This document shows positions 17,659-26,801 of a DNA stretch of 51,146 bases, one piece after another. The DNA is from Sphingobacteriales bacterium (GTDB lineage Bacteria; Bacteroidota; Bacteroidia; Chitinophagales; Chitinophagaceae): contig OMJB01000116.1 of assembly GCA_900299255.1 (NCBI GenBank), forward strand, positions 1 to 51,146. Reading direction: 5' to 3'. The notes under the pieces are model-generated. The model was given only the letters and a program-made list of their open reading frames with translations. It did no database searches and was not told the DNA's origin. Made by a program: the position numbers and the translations under genes. Numbering within the stretch: the stretch's first letter is position 1; every line of letters begins with the position of its first letter.

Positions 17659-18960
17659 ATGAACAAAATAACAGCAACAATTTTAAAGGAGTGGCAGCTT
17701 ATGCGGCGCGACATTTCCGGCCTGCTGTTACTGCTGGTGATGCCTGCGGCACTCATTATTGTGATGGCGCTGATACAGGATGCACCATTTAAAGATTATC
17801 AGGAGCTACGTTTTGACCTCTTGCTGGCTGACAATGATAACGGCAGTGCGGCGCACCAGATCACAGCCGGACTCAAAAAAAGCAAATCGTTCAATATCAT
17901 CGACAGCATGGATGGCAAACCGGTTTCGGAAGCGCAGCTGAAAGAGCTCTTAAACAGCGGCAAGTACAAGATAGGGATTGTGATACCGGCGGGTGTTACC
18001 GCTGAGATTGTAAACTCAGCAAACTTTGTTGTCAATGACATTTCGAAGAAGGCCAACATGAATGCCCATCTACCCACAAGAGAAGCCCGTGGCCAGATTA
18101 GTGTACACATTTATTTTGACCCGGTATCCAAACCCACCTTCAGAAATGCAATCAACTCAGCGTTAGATAAATACATTACCTACTCCTGCTCTGATATACT
18201 GATGAAGCGGCTGTCAGCACTTGGTAAAGACCCTGATGCAGTGCCCGATACCACCGGCCAGGAAAAGCTGATGCAGGTAATGAAAGGCATAGGGGTTAAG
18301 GAAGAACCCCTCAATGACAAAGCAAAGTTCTCACAAAACCTAAATTCTGTACAACATAATGTACCTGCCTGGGCCATTTTCGGGATGTTTTTTATCATCA
18401 TACCCATAGCAGGCCACCTCATTAAAGAACGTGAAGACGGCAGTGAACTGAGAGTGGCACTGATACCCAATGCACACCAATTTGTAACCATTGGTAAGAT
18501 TCTGTTTTATACGTTTATCTGCTCTATGCAGTTTATGCTGATGCTGTGTATTGGCTTCTGGGCCATACCATTGTTTGGCCTACCACCGCTGTACCCCGGC
18601 ATCCACTCCTGGCTGCTGTTTCCGGTTTCGTTGTTTATAGGCTTCGCCGCCACATCGTTTGGTTTTTTTACAGGCACTGTTTTCAAAACAATGAATCAGG
18701 CGCTCCCCTTCGGTTCGGTTTCTATTGTGATCCTTTCGGCACTGGGTGGTATATGGGTACCGCTGGATATATTGCCACATACTATGCAGATGATGGCTGT
18801 TGTATCACCGCTGCATTGGTCGCTGGAAGCAGTGAATCAGGTGATTTTGCGCAACGGGAATTACGAGTCTGTGATACCGCCTGTAGGTATACTATTGTTT
18901 ACTGGTTGCGTGTTCTGGATAGGTAGCCTGCTCGCCAATAAAAACCGCAAACCTTCATAA
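17659..18960 (+). CDS. ABC-2 type exporter, permease subunit
   Basis: Membrane protein of 433 residues with the ABC-2 layout: a first helix (GLLLLLVMPAALIIVMAL, about residues 21-38), a large extracytoplasmic domain (about 45-235), then a block of five helices from about residue 240 (VPAWAIFGMFFIIIPIAGHL, FTFICSMQFMLMLCIGFWAI, LLFPVSLFIGFAATSFGFF, and a last helix VGILLFTGCVFWIGSLL). The conserved RDGSELRVAL-like amphipathic segment is present as REDGSELRVAL. It pairs with the ATPase just upstream. Substrate unknown. A strong bidirectional hairpin follows. Confidence 0.9.
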   Translation: MNKITATILKEWQLMRRDISGLLLLLVMPAALIIVMALIQDAPFKDYQELRFDLLLADNDNGSAAHQITAGLKKSKSFNIIDSMDGKPVSEAQLKELLNSGKYKIGIVIPAGVTAEIVNSANFVVNDISKKANMNAHLPTREARGQISVHIYFDPVSKPTFRNAINSALDKYITYSCSDILMKRLSALGKDPDAVPDTTGQEKLMQVMKGIGVKEEPLNDKAKFSQNLNSVQHNVPAWAIFGMFFIIIPIAGHLIKEREDGSELRVALIPNAHQFVTIGKILFYTFICSMQFMLMLCIGFWAIPLFGLPPLYPGIHSWLLFPVSLFIGFAATSFGFFTGTVFKTMNQALPFGSVSIVILSALGGIWVPLDILPHTMQMMAVVSPLHWSLEAVNQVILRNGNYESVIPPVGILLFTGCVFWIGSLLANKNRKPS

Positions 18961-18980
18961 TAGGATTGACAAAATAAAAA

Positions 18981-19011
18981 CGCCCCGAAATTCCGGGGCG
19001 CAAACATTTTT
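18981..19011. terminator. bidirectional terminator hairpin
   Basis: Perfect 7-bp GC arms (CGCCCCG and CGGGGCG) with a 6-base loop, flanked by an A-rich tract on the left and by CAAACATTTTT on the right. It lies between the convergent ABC permease and the small secreted protein gene and can serve both. Confidence 0.8.
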
Positions 19012-19019
19012 GATTCACT

Positions 19020-19409
19020 CTATTGTGCTTTGTTCTTTGAAGCGTCTTTCATCTTCTCATACTTTGTATATTGAGCCGGAGACATTGCTTCTTTAAATTT
19101 CTGATCCAGCATCATCTTGAGCTGCATAGCGGTTCCCTCGCCAATGGGGCCATTAGCTTTTGCTACTTTTTCCTGCTTATCATATTCAACCAGCGCATCA
19201 AACACTCCTTTGTATTGTGTTGCATCCAATTTCAAATCGTTCTGCATTTGCTTTGCACGTTTTTCTGCACCTGATGTACCTGCAACACTCTGAACCTGGC
19301 CTGATGTTGCGTTAGAACCTGGAGCACTATGACGCTTGGCTGCACTCTGCGCAACTGATACCATTGAGCCCAATGTAACCAACGCACACGTAATGATTAG
19401 TTTTTTCAT
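19020..19409 (-). CDS. small secreted helical protein (Spy/LTXXQ-like)
   Basis: Exported protein of 129 residues with signal peptide MKKLIITCALVTLGSMVSVAQ. After a Ser/Gly-rich linker, the rest is helical and charged: AEKRAKQMQNDLKLDATQYKG, VFDALVEYDKQEKVAKANG, MMLDQKFKEAMSPAQYTKYEK. The spacing of L-x-x-x-Q/T-x-x-x-Y and the S-P-x-Q-Y turn resemble Spy/CpxP-like periplasmic proteins, but the match is by eye and moderate. It may be an envelope-stress chaperone or sensor (inference). It stands alone. Confidence 0.65.
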   Translation of the reverse strand: MKKLIITCALVTLGSMVSVAQSAAKRHSAPGSNATSGQVQSVAGTSGAEKRAKQMQNDLKLDATQYKGVFDALVEYDKQEKVAKANGPIGEGTAMQLKMMLDQKFKEAMSPAQYTKYEKMKDASKNKAQ

Positions 19410-19629
19410 ATTTATGTATTTTACTGGTTTAAATTTTGAAATACTAAATTAAGTCAATTATTGCAATTAAAGGCTAAAGTAATCAAAAAAAATCAAGGCC
19501 ACGGAGCCATTCGCCCGAAACCCGCGCCCATCAATGCATTACAGACAGCTATAAAATTGTTGGGAATATTGCCGTTTCAATCAGCGGTTAATAATCTAAC
19601 GCATTTCCGCAGACCGTGCGTGTGTTTTG

Positions 19630-20814
19630 CTATTCGAAGTCTTCGTACAACAGGTACTTTTTGCGCACCTTTTTAAAAGCTTTCAGGTCATCCTTCCAGC
19701 TCTGCCGGATGGCATCTTCATTCAGCCCAGCTGTTATCTGCTGTTGAAGTGATGTTGTACCACACAACTTCACAAAAAAGGGAGTAAAGAACTTCTCTTT
19801 TGCAGGATAAGCATTGTGCGCGCTGATCAGCCAGGAGAGCCTGAAACGGGACCCGGCCTTAGCCAGCACCTCCTTTGCATCATGGCCTACAACTTCGCCG
19901 TAACATAATTTATTTTCGAAAGGCGGGTTTCTAGCACCTTCAGTGCTTCTGGGTGTAAAGGTATCTGCAAACTTTCCCTCAAATTCAGGACAGCCAAATT
20001 GCTGAAACGGAAGTGATGTGCCCCTGCCTACACTAACGGGCGTACCCTCAAACAAACAAAGTGAAGGATACGCATACACCGCCGCCATTGTGCGCAGGTT
20101 TGGGCTTGGTGCTACCGGCAATTCATATTTTTTCGAATGGGTGTAGTTCACACATTTTACTACCTGCAGGTCCAGTGTTTTCAACTTATCAGCCAGGAAT
20201 TCGCCCCTGAGCATCTTTGCATATTCTCCGGCTGTCATACCATAAACAACAGGAATACACTGCATACCCACAAACGATTTGTTTTCCCTGGCAAGTACAG
20301 GCCCGTCAACATAAAAGCCATTCGGGTTAGGGCGGTCCAACACAATAAACTGCCTGTGATTTTCTGCACATGCCAGCATACAGTATTCCAATGTTGAAAT
20401 GTATGTGTAGAACCTGACGCCTACGTCCTGCAGATCATAGACCAGCACATCTATGTCCTTAAGGTCATCCGTAGTGGGTTGTTTGTGCTTGCCGTAAAGC
20501 GAGATGACCGGGAGCCCCGTTGCACTGTCTGTGCTGTTGTCGATATGGGCACCAGCATCTTCCTTGCCCCTGAAACCGTGCTCTGGTACAAATATTTTCC
20601 GAACCTTGATTTTTCGCTCCAGCAAAATATCCAGCAGGTTTTTACCATCAGCTACAGAGGCTTGGTTGATGACCAGCCCGATGCGTTTTCCCTGCAAAAG
20701 GTGCAGGTATTTTGCCGGTGCGGCAGCAGCAGGTTTTATTGAGGCATCGTAAACAGGCTGGGCATTACCTACACACGCAACGAGCAATAACATACAGAAT
20801 ATCAAATACCTCAT
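19630..20814 (-). CDS. namZ: exo-beta-N-acetylmuramidase NamZ family (DUF1343)
   Basis: Exported protein of 394 residues; the signal peptide MRYLIFCMLLLVACVGNAQ sets the start at 20814 rather than the open frame upstream. DUF1343 motifs are clear: GKRIGLVINQAS, VPEHGFRGKEDAGAHID, VYDLQDVGVRFYTYISTL and LDRPNPNGFYVDGPV. Family members (B. subtilis YbbC/NamZ, GH171) release terminal N-acetylmuramic acid from peptidoglycan fragments, supporting recycling or scavenging. A murein-recycling cluster is not visible; neighbours are unrelated. A hydrophobic-Cys string could be mistaken for a lipobox, but the cleavage after NAQ fits better. Confidence 0.88.
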   Translation of the reverse strand: MRYLIFCMLLLVACVGNAQPVYDASIKPAAAAPAKYLHLLQGKRIGLVINQASVADGKNLLDILLERKIKVRKIFVPEHGFRGKEDAGAHIDNSTDSATGLPVISLYGKHKQPTTDDLKDIDVLVYDLQDVGVRFYTYISTLEYCMLACAENHRQFIVLDRPNPNGFYVDGPVLARENKSFVGMQCIPVVYGMTAGEYAKMLRGEFLADKLKTLDLQVVKCVNYTHSKKYELPVAPSPNLRTMAAVYAYPSLCLFEGTPVSVGRGTSLPFQQFGCPEFEGKFADTFTPRSTEGARNPPFENKLCYGEVVGHDAKEVLAKAGSRFRLSWLISAHNAYPAKEKFFTPFFVKLCGTTSLQQQITAGLNEDAIRQSWKDDLKAFKKVRKKYLLYEDFE

Positions 20815-20993
20815 GCTTACTTTTTTATAAAGGTAATCCATGCTGGCCAATCAAACGTACCCTGTGTGATGCGGCAGTGAGAGGTTAAATGTGTTAAAAT
20901 CGTTGCTAATATTCGGCTGGCCGGGAAAATTTTATCAAAACTCAAATATATTCGACTAACTTGCATGCTTTATTTATTTTTCAAAACAACAGC

Positions 20994-21422
20994 ATGCAGC
21001 AAGCAAAATCAGGAGACAAAGTAAATGTCCACTATCATGGCAGATTAACAGACGGTGCCACATTCGACAGCAGCGAAGGGCGTGAACCATTATCTTTTAC
21101 TCTGGGTGCAGGACAGGTAATAAAAGGCTTTGATGATGCCATTATGAATATGGCTCCGGGCGAAAAGAAAACCATAAACATTCCGGTAGAAGAAGCATAT
21201 GGCCACAGGAATGATGACATGATGATGGATTACCCAAGATCAGAGTTCCCAGCAGAAATGCAGCCAGTTGTGGGCATGGAAATTCAGATGGGCGATAATT
21301 CAGGTAATATATTTCCGGTAGTAATTGTTGAGGTTAATGAAGAGACCGTACTGCTGGACGCCAACCATCCGCTGGCAGGAAAAGATCTTATCTTCGATCT
21401 GGAACTTGTTTCTATAGGGTAA
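20994..21422 (+). CDS. FKBP-type peptidyl-prolyl isomerase, SlyD-like
   Basis: Prolyl isomerase/chaperone of 142 residues. The FKBP half is at the start (KVNVHYHGRLTDGATFDSS, GAGQVIKGFDDAIMNMAPG), followed by the inserted-flap chaperone domain (about residues 65-125) and the family's closing NHPLAGKDLIFDLELV. Compared with E. coli SlyD it lacks the His/Cys-rich metal-binding tail. The start at 20994 is chosen because the open frame upstream reads non-conserved sequence. No signal peptide, so cytoplasmic. It is monocistronic with a strong terminator. Confidence 0.92.
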   Translation: MQQAKSGDKVNVHYHGRLTDGATFDSSEGREPLSFTLGAGQVIKGFDDAIMNMAPGEKKTINIPVEEAYGHRNDDMMMDYPRSEFPAEMQPVVGMEIQMGDNSGNIFPVVIVEVNEETVLLDANHPLAGKDLIFDLELVSIG

Positions 21423-21443
21423 CCTTTTAAAAGCATAATGAAG

Positions 21444-21491
21444 AAGCCCGGCAGTAACCTATACAAAGGTTTGCTGCCGGGCTTTTTTTTT
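21444..21491 (+). terminator. rho-independent terminator after the SlyD-like gene
   Basis: 11-bp perfect arms (AAGCCCGGCAG, 21444-21454; CTGCCGGGCTT, 21474-21484) with an inner AACCT/AGGTT stem, followed by a run of T. It lies between convergent genes. Confidence 0.9.
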
Positions 21492-21506
21492 ATACAATTT
21501 TGTTAT

Positions 21507-22853
21507 TTACTCTTTCACTATTTTCAAAGTGGCTTTTAAACCGCCAAACTCTCCAGATACTTTAAGCAGGTAGATGCCAGAGGAAATACCACTTGTGGTA
21601 AACGACCTGCGATTATCAGCTCCGGCTTCCCAGGTGCCATTAACCAGCCTGCCCAGTACATCATACATTTCCACCTTGTCGGTTTTTTCAACACCCGTTA
21701 CCACTACCTGTCCGCTGAACGGATTAGGGTAAGCGGCTACGCCATTTGAAACGGCAATACGTTCAACACCATCAGTTGAAAAGGTTTTACGAACTCTTTG
21801 GTTGTTGGCATCAGCAATATAAATACTGCCGTACACATCAACTGCCACGCCATAAGGGTTCTTGAAGTTGGCGCCCAGCGCATAACCGTAATCGCCACCA
21901 AACCCAAACCAGCCGTTTCCGGCTACAGTGCTGATGATACCAAATGTGTCTACCTTCCTAATTACATTATTCAATGCGTCGGCAATGTAAAGGTTGTTAA
22001 ATGTATCAATGCCCAGGCCGCGCGGCATATTCAGAGATGCCAGGCTAGCAAGCCCGAGGTCACCTGAATTTCCATAAACACCAACGGTTCCTGCAAATGT
22101 GGTAATAACATGAGCCGTATCAATTTTGCGGATTACGTTGTTTTTGAAGTCGTTGATGTAAATGTTGCCTCTGTGGTCTACTTTAACTGCCCATGGCGAG
22201 TCGAGCTGAGCATAGATAGCGAGGCCACCATCACCAAAATAACCTGCGCTGCCTGGTGTACCCGCGATAGTTGTAATCTTTCCGAAAGTATCTATACGGC
22301 GGATAACATGGTTGCCTGCATCAGCAATAAAAATATTTCCGGTATCATCTACTGCGATGCCCTGCGGCTGTTTGAACTTCGCCAGTGTGGCGCTTACACC
22401 ATCACCAAAGTAGCCCATGGCTCCTGTACCTGCCACATGCGAAATAATACCCAGTGCATTTACCTTGCGTATAATAGCATTGCTCTGATCAGTAAAATAA
22501 AGGTTATTGCGCCTGTCAACCGCAATACTTATTGCAGCTATCTCCGCAGTGGTACCCAGTGTGCAGTTTCCGGTGTTGCCGGGTATGCCATTACCTGCCA
22601 CAGTAGTTACTATGCCTGCTGTATTTACTTTACGGATCCTGTAGTTATTGTAATCGAGAATGTAGAGGTTCATTGCATTATCCAGCACCACCTCTGTAGG
22701 GCCATTAAAATTGGCACCCGAAGCACTGTACCCATCACCACTGAACCCTGTTATTCCTGTGCCTGCGAGCGTCATGATTTTCTGCCCCTGCGCCATAGCA
22801 GATACAGAAAAAACAACTGAAGCAAAAACAGATAATATAAATTTATATTTCAT
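21507..22853 (-). CDS. secreted NHL-repeat protein with T9SS sorting domain (paralogue of 12679-14100)
   Basis: Exported protein of 448 residues: signal peptide MKYKFILSVFASVVFSVSAMAQ, six NHL blades (about residues 24-365; for example GTGITGFSGDGYSASGANF, IFIADAGNHVIRRIDTFGKI, GIISTVAGNGWFGFGGDYG), and a C-terminal T9SS domain from about residue 375 (AAYPNPFSGQVVV ... YDVLGRLV ... LKIVKE). Blade pattern and length match the NHL protein 8 kb away, so the pair arose by duplication, though their sorting domains have diverged. Likely a surface-exposed or released binding protein; no catalytic residues seen. Confidence 0.9.
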   Translation of the reverse strand: MKYKFILSVFASVVFSVSAMAQGQKIMTLAGTGITGFSGDGYSASGANFNGPTEVVLDNAMNLYILDYNNYRIRKVNTAGIVTTVAGNGIPGNTGNCTLGTTAEIAAISIAVDRRNNLYFTDQSNAIIRKVNALGIISHVAGTGAMGYFGDGVSATLAKFKQPQGIAVDDTGNIFIADAGNHVIRRIDTFGKITTIAGTPGSAGYFGDGGLAIYAQLDSPWAVKVDHRGNIYINDFKNNVIRKIDTAHVITTFAGTVGVYGNSGDLGLASLASLNMPRGLGIDTFNNLYIADALNNVIRKVDTFGIISTVAGNGWFGFGGDYGYALGANFKNPYGVAVDVYGSIYIADANNQRVRKTFSTDGVERIAVSNGVAAYPNPFSGQVVVTGVEKTDKVEMYDVLGRLVNGTWEAGADNRRSFTTSGISSGIYLLKVSGEFGGLKATLKIVKE

Positions 22854-22868
22854 TACAGATTATTTGGT

Positions 22869-22876
22869 CAAATATA
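22869..22876 (-). promoter_or_regulatory. -7 box of the second NHL gene, overlapping a small dyad
   Basis: TATATTTG on the minus strand, 15 bases before the ATG at 22853. It overlaps a perfect 6-bp inverted repeat TATTTG-GT-CAAATA (22861-22874), which could be an operator but is short and AT-rich. Confidence 0.45.
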
Positions 22877-23075
22877 ACATAATTTTTTTTTCCGCGAAAG
22901 TGATTTTACTGTAATACAAATGAAGCTTTTACCGAGCTGCAAAAAAGATAACTTGAGCTCAATCAGAAAATCAGGGTAAGGCACTGCCTGTTTTCCTTGC
23001 GATGTTTAACCCTACAACAGAAGCATTGCCCAAAAAGCTTTTTTGTTTTTGCGCAGTTATCAAAGGCTCCATCTT

Positions 23076-23762
23076 CTAGTGTTTCAGCACCTGTTTCACC
23101 ACCTCGGCCAGCCGGCTGGCCCAGATAGCATATTCTTTACTTGAGGGGTGCAGTTGGTCAGCAGCCAGATAATCAGGGTTTTGGCCGTTGTGGCGGGTAC
23201 TTTCAGTGATTTCTATGAACCTGCAATTGTGTTTAAGAGCAATTTCCTTGCACGCCGCGTTATAGGCATCGATCTCTATGGCTATCTGATGCCTGTCCCT
23301 GCCTTCGGCAAAGGGAGTTGCGCCCCAGTCGGGTATAGACAGGACGATTACATGGCCAGCATTGCCTCCGGCATATGCAACAGCCGTGTTCAATAGTTGC
23401 AGGAACTCTTCCCTGTAGTTCTCCACACTTCGGCCCCTGTACTGGTTGTTTACCCCTATTAGCAGGGTTACAAACGAAAATGATTCTTTGAGGTTATGCT
23501 CCCTTATTGAAGCCGCCAGTTCATCTGTTGTCCAGCCCGTAGTGGCAATGATCACAGGATCGGTTACATCTATATGCTGTTGCCTGAGAATGGCTGCAGC
23601 CTGATGGGGAAAGTTTTCATTTCCGGGAACCTGTTCACCTATTGTATAAGAGTCTCCCAGTGCTAGATATGAGTACATTGGCTTGTGCTGTTTTTGCGAA
23701 TACAAATTATGTGCTGCAAATAAAAGGCATAATAAAATACCTGTAGCCAAATATAATCTCAT
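23076..23762 (-). CDS. secreted SGNH/GDSL hydrolase
   Basis: Hydrolase of 228 residues with signal peptide MRLYLATGILLCLLFAAHNLYSQ. SGNH blocks are all present: block I LALGDSYTIG (nucleophile Ser near residue 38), block II around TTGWTTDEL, block III LLIGVNNQYRG (catalytic Asn), and block V AADQLHPSSKEY (Asp and His of the triad). This group cleaves esters such as acetylated glycans or lipids; substrate cannot be told. It lies 31 bases downstream of the aldehyde dehydrogenase on the same strand and may be co-transcribed. Confidence 0.9.
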   Translation of the reverse strand: MRLYLATGILLCLLFAAHNLYSQKQHKPMYSYLALGDSYTIGEQVPGNENFPHQAAAILRQQHIDVTDPVIIATTGWTTDELAASIREHNLKESFSFVTLLIGVNNQYRGRSVENYREEFLQLLNTAVAYAGGNAGHVIVLSIPDWGATPFAEGRDRHQIAIEIDAYNAACKEIALKHNCRFIEITESTRHNGQNPDYLAADQLHPSSKEYAIWASRLAEVVKQVLKH

Positions 23763-23793
23763 AAACCGATTTTTTGCAGCAACTGTGCCTGTG

Positions 23794-25167
23794 CTATTTA
23801 ATAAATACTGTCTTGATATTTACAAACTCACGTATGCCATACGACCCCAGTTCGCGGCCATAGCCGCTTTGTTTGATACCACCAAAAGGCAGATGAGGGT
23901 CTGAATGGACAAAGTCATTTACAAAACAATTGCCCGCCTGCAGCTCAGTTGCGGCCAGTATTTCAGCCTTTTTTACATTGCCTGAAATAATACCCCCGCC
24001 CAGGCCATACACGCTGTCGTTGGCTATCCGCATGGCATCTGCAGTATCTTTTGCTTCAATGATTACCCCTACCGGCCCAAACAATTCCTCATCATAAGCG
24101 GGCATGCCCTTCTTCACATTGGAAAGTACGGTGGGCGGATAGAATGCGCCTTTCCCGCCTGGTATGTATCCTCCACACAATAATCTGGCACCTTTGGCTA
24201 TACTCCTGAGCACCTGCTGATGCAGTTCATCCCTCAGGTCCACTCTGGCCATGGGCCCAATACGATTCTTTTCATCAAACGGATCCCCAAAAGCGGCTTC
24301 CTTCATCTTTTGCACAAAACGTTGTTCGAATTCCTTTCTTACCGATTGTACAACCACTAATCTTTTAGCGGCAATGCAACTTTGCCCACTGTTAACCAGC
24401 CTGCCCCGCACTGCAATTTCCACGGCCACATCCAAATCAGCATCTGCAAGAATAACATAAGGATCACTGCCGCCCAGTTCCAGCACTGCTTTCTTAAGAT
24501 TACGCCCGGCAGCCTCAGCTACGCTGCTGCCAGCTGCGGTGCTGCCGGTGAGCGTTACAGCTGCAATTCTGCTGTCGTTTATCAGCGCTTCTACTCTTGA
24601 AGACGGCAACAGCAGCGCCTGCAGCAACCCTTCCGGCGCGCCGGCTTTTACAATGAGCTCAGCAATCGCCAGTGCACATCCACTCACATTCGATGCGTGT
24701 TTCAACACCATTACATTACCAGCCATTACGGCAGGTGCCATAGCCCTGAATACCTGCCAGAAAGGAAAATTCCAGGGCATAACTGCAAGTATGGTGCCCA
24801 AGGGCTGAAAAGAAACATAGCTCTTTGATGCACTTGTAGGAATAACTTCATCTTTCAGAAAACCGGCGCCTTCCCTGGCATAGAATTCCAAAGTTGCAGC
24901 GCACTTTTCAACCTCGTAATACCCCTGCTGCAAAGGTTTGCCCATCTCTGTTGCTGCCAGCGCAACCAGCCTGTGTTTTTCCTTTCGTATTTCCTTAGCT
25001 ATATTTCTCAGTACTGTAGCGCGCTTGCCCAAAGCCAGCTTCCTCCACGCCTCAAAGGCCTGTACTGACTGCCGGAGTACCGCCTCCACCTTTCTTTCAC
25101 TGTCCACTTTGTAACTTCTGATCACCTTGCCCGTTGCCGGGTTTACCGATACTAAACAATCTGGCAT
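23794..25167 (-). CDS. NAD(P)+-dependent aldehyde dehydrogenase, succinate-semialdehyde type
   Basis: Enzyme of 457 residues, the length of Sad/YneI-type succinate-semialdehyde dehydrogenases. Motifs: PLGTILAVMPWNFPFWQVFR, KHASNVSGCAL (NAD binding Lys), LTGSTAAGSSVAEAAG, the general-base Glu in VLELGGSDPYVIL and the catalytic Cys264 in SGQSCIAAKR, plus PFGGIKQSGYGRELG near the end. The start at 25167 (MPDCLVSVNPATG) fits the family; the longer open frame would run into the promoter of the divergent phosphohexomutase gene. It likely oxidises succinate semialdehyde or a related aldehyde; no GABA genes lie nearby. Confidence 0.9.
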   Translation of the reverse strand: MPDCLVSVNPATGKVIRSYKVDSERKVEAVLRQSVQAFEAWRKLALGKRATVLRNIAKEIRKEKHRLVALAATEMGKPLQQGYYEVEKCAATLEFYAREGAGFLKDEVIPTSASKSYVSFQPLGTILAVMPWNFPFWQVFRAMAPAVMAGNVMVLKHASNVSGCALAIAELIVKAGAPEGLLQALLLPSSRVEALINDSRIAAVTLTGSTAAGSSVAEAAGRNLKKAVLELGGSDPYVILADADLDVAVEIAVRGRLVNSGQSCIAAKRLVVVQSVRKEFEQRFVQKMKEAAFGDPFDEKNRIGPMARVDLRDELHQQVLRSIAKGARLLCGGYIPGGKGAFYPPTVLSNVKKGMPAYDEELFGPVGVIIEAKDTADAMRIANDSVYGLGGGIISGNVKKAEILAATELQAGNCFVNDFVHSDPHLPFGGIKQSGYGRELGSYGIREFVNIKTVFIK

Positions 25168-25220
25168 ACTGCTGATATTTGCAGTAAAATTAAATAACTC
25201 AAACCAATCGAAACGTTTTA

Positions 25221-25228
25221 TAAATTTG
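25221..25228 (+). promoter_or_regulatory. -7 box of the phosphohexomutase gene
   Basis: TAAATTTG, 53 bases upstream of the ATG at 25282. No TTG is found at the usual -33 distance, so support is modest. Confidence 0.35.
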
Positions 25229-25281
25229 CGTTTCACTTTATTTAACAATCATTACATCCCGTTATTTTAACAGATCAGCAG

Positions 25282-26685
25282 ATGGTTACAGAGAAAATAA
25301 AATTCGGCACCGATGGATGGCGTGCTATAATTGCCCAGGACTTTACAGTATATAATGTAAGCCGCGTGAGCAAAGGGCTTGCTGACTGGCTGCTGCAAAA
25401 AACAGACAAGCCCGTTGTAGTGATTGGCCATGATTGCCGTTTTGGCGGGCAGCTGTTCACTGATGCCAGTACAAAAGTGCTCTGTGCAAACGGCATAAAA
25501 GTTCTGATGGCAAAAGGTTTCATCAGCACGCCTATGATCTCTCTGGGCGTGTTGCAGCTAAAGGCCAATCAGGGTGTTGTTATTACGGCATCCCACAACC
25601 CGCCTTCCTACAATGGCTACAAACTTAAGGGTGCTCATGGCGGGCCTTCCAGCCCGAAAGACATTGCTGCGGTAGAAGCGCTGATACCTGACGAAGTGGA
25701 GATACCATCTCAGCCTTTATCGTACTGGGAAGAGAAGGGTTTACTGGAATACATCAATCTGGAAGATATTTATGTTGACTACCTGAAGCAGAAATTTGAT
25801 TTTGAAGCATTACAGAAATCACCTTTCAAGATGGCTTATGATGCCATGTTTGGAGCGGGGCAAAACGTAATCAGAAGGCTACTGCCGGGTGCAGTGCTTA
25901 TTCACTGCGAGGACAACCCGGGATTTCTTGGCCAGGCACCGGAGCCGCTGGACAAAAACCTGAAACAACTTGCGCAAACAGTAGCCAGCACAGCGGAGAT
26001 CAAGATAGGGCTAGCCACAGATGGAGATGCCGACCGCATAGGCCTGTATGATGGCGACGGCAATTTTGTTGACGCACACAACATCATTCTTCTGCTCATT
26101 CACTACCTGCATAAGTACAAGGGCATGACAGGTAAAGTGGTTATAGCATTCTCAGTCACAGACAGAGTAAAAAAATTATGTGCACACTACGGTTTGCCTG
26201 TAGAAGTAACCGCCATTGGGTTTAAATACATCAGCGAAATTATGGTAACAGATGATGTGCTGGTGGGTGGCGAAGAAAGCGGAGGCATAGCTGTAAAAGG
26301 CCATATTCCTGAGCGCGACGGAATCTATGACGGGCTTGCGATTTACGAGTTTATGACCGCTACCGGCAAAACTATGAAAGAACTGTGCCAGGAGGTTTAT
26401 GACATCGTTGGCACTTTTTACTATGACCGCCACGACCTGCATATTGAAAATGACAAAAAGAATGCTATCATCAGCAAAGCTGCTGATGGCGGATATGAAA
26501 GGTTTGGCAAGTATACTTACAACCGTGTAGAAACTATAGACGGGATAAAATACCATTTGGACAATGGCGGCTGGATTATGCTGCGGGCATCAGGCACAGA
26601 GCCATTACTGCGCGTATATGCCGAAGGCAACAGCAGGGAAGAAACACTTGATATTCTCAAAGACGTAAAAAATACTATTCTGTAG
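25282..26685 (+). CDS. phosphoglucomutase/phosphomannomutase family (alpha-D-phosphohexomutase)
   Basis: Cytoplasmic enzyme of 467 residues that interconverts hexose 1- and 6-phosphates through a phosphoserine. All four domains' signatures are present: KFGTDGWRA at the start, the phosphoserine loop VVITASHNPPSYNGYKLKG, the metal loop ATDGDADRIGLYDGDG, the sugar-specificity loop GGEESGGIAVKGHIPERDG, and the phosphate-binding RASGTEPLLRVYAEG. The GEESGG form allows glucose or mannose, so substrate preference is open. It supplies sugar-1-phosphates for nucleotide sugars. A long hairpin follows. Confidence 0.94.
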   Translation: MVTEKIKFGTDGWRAIIAQDFTVYNVSRVSKGLADWLLQKTDKPVVVIGHDCRFGGQLFTDASTKVLCANGIKVLMAKGFISTPMISLGVLQLKANQGVVITASHNPPSYNGYKLKGAHGGPSSPKDIAAVEALIPDEVEIPSQPLSYWEEKGLLEYINLEDIYVDYLKQKFDFEALQKSPFKMAYDAMFGAGQNVIRRLLPGAVLIHCEDNPGFLGQAPEPLDKNLKQLAQTVASTAEIKIGLATDGDADRIGLYDGDGNFVDAHNIILLLIHYLHKYKGMTGKVVIAFSVTDRVKKLCAHYGLPVEVTAIGFKYISEIMVTDDVLVGGEESGGIAVKGHIPERDGIYDGLAIYEFMTATGKTMKELCQEVYDIVGTFYYDRHDLHIENDKKNAIISKAADGGYERFGKYTYNRVETIDGIKYHLDNGGWIMLRASGTEPLLRVYAEGNSREETLDILKDVKNTIL

Positions 26686-26741
26686 AAGATAACGGGAGCA
26701 TTTAGCCAACTGATAGCACTAAATGTAACGAGCTATTATCA

Positions 26742-26781
26742 ATAAGAAGAGAGGCAGCCAACTGGCTGCCTCTCTTCTTAT
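26742..26781. terminator. long perfect hairpin between convergent genes
   Basis: A 19-bp perfect stem (arms 26742-26760 and 26763-26781, core GAGGCAGCCA/TGGCTGCCTC) with a nominal 2-base gap. The arms end in A/T-rich sequence but there is no uninterrupted T-run. It probably acts as a bidirectional terminator for the phosphohexomutase and the Ig-like cargo gene. Confidence 0.7.
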
Positions 26782-26801
26782 ATGCGTTTTAAGTGAACGT
26801 T

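Noticed and set aside
21798-22820. Long open frames antisense to the second NHL gene (similarly at 12940-13990 for the first)
   Set aside because: They mirror the repeated NHL blades on the other strand and show no family features; the T9SS-tailed propeller in the opposite strand explains the open frames.
23025-23050. Palindromic AAAAAGCTTTTTT as a terminator for the GDSL gene
   Set aside because: It has no loop and consists of A/T, so a stable hairpin is unlikely.
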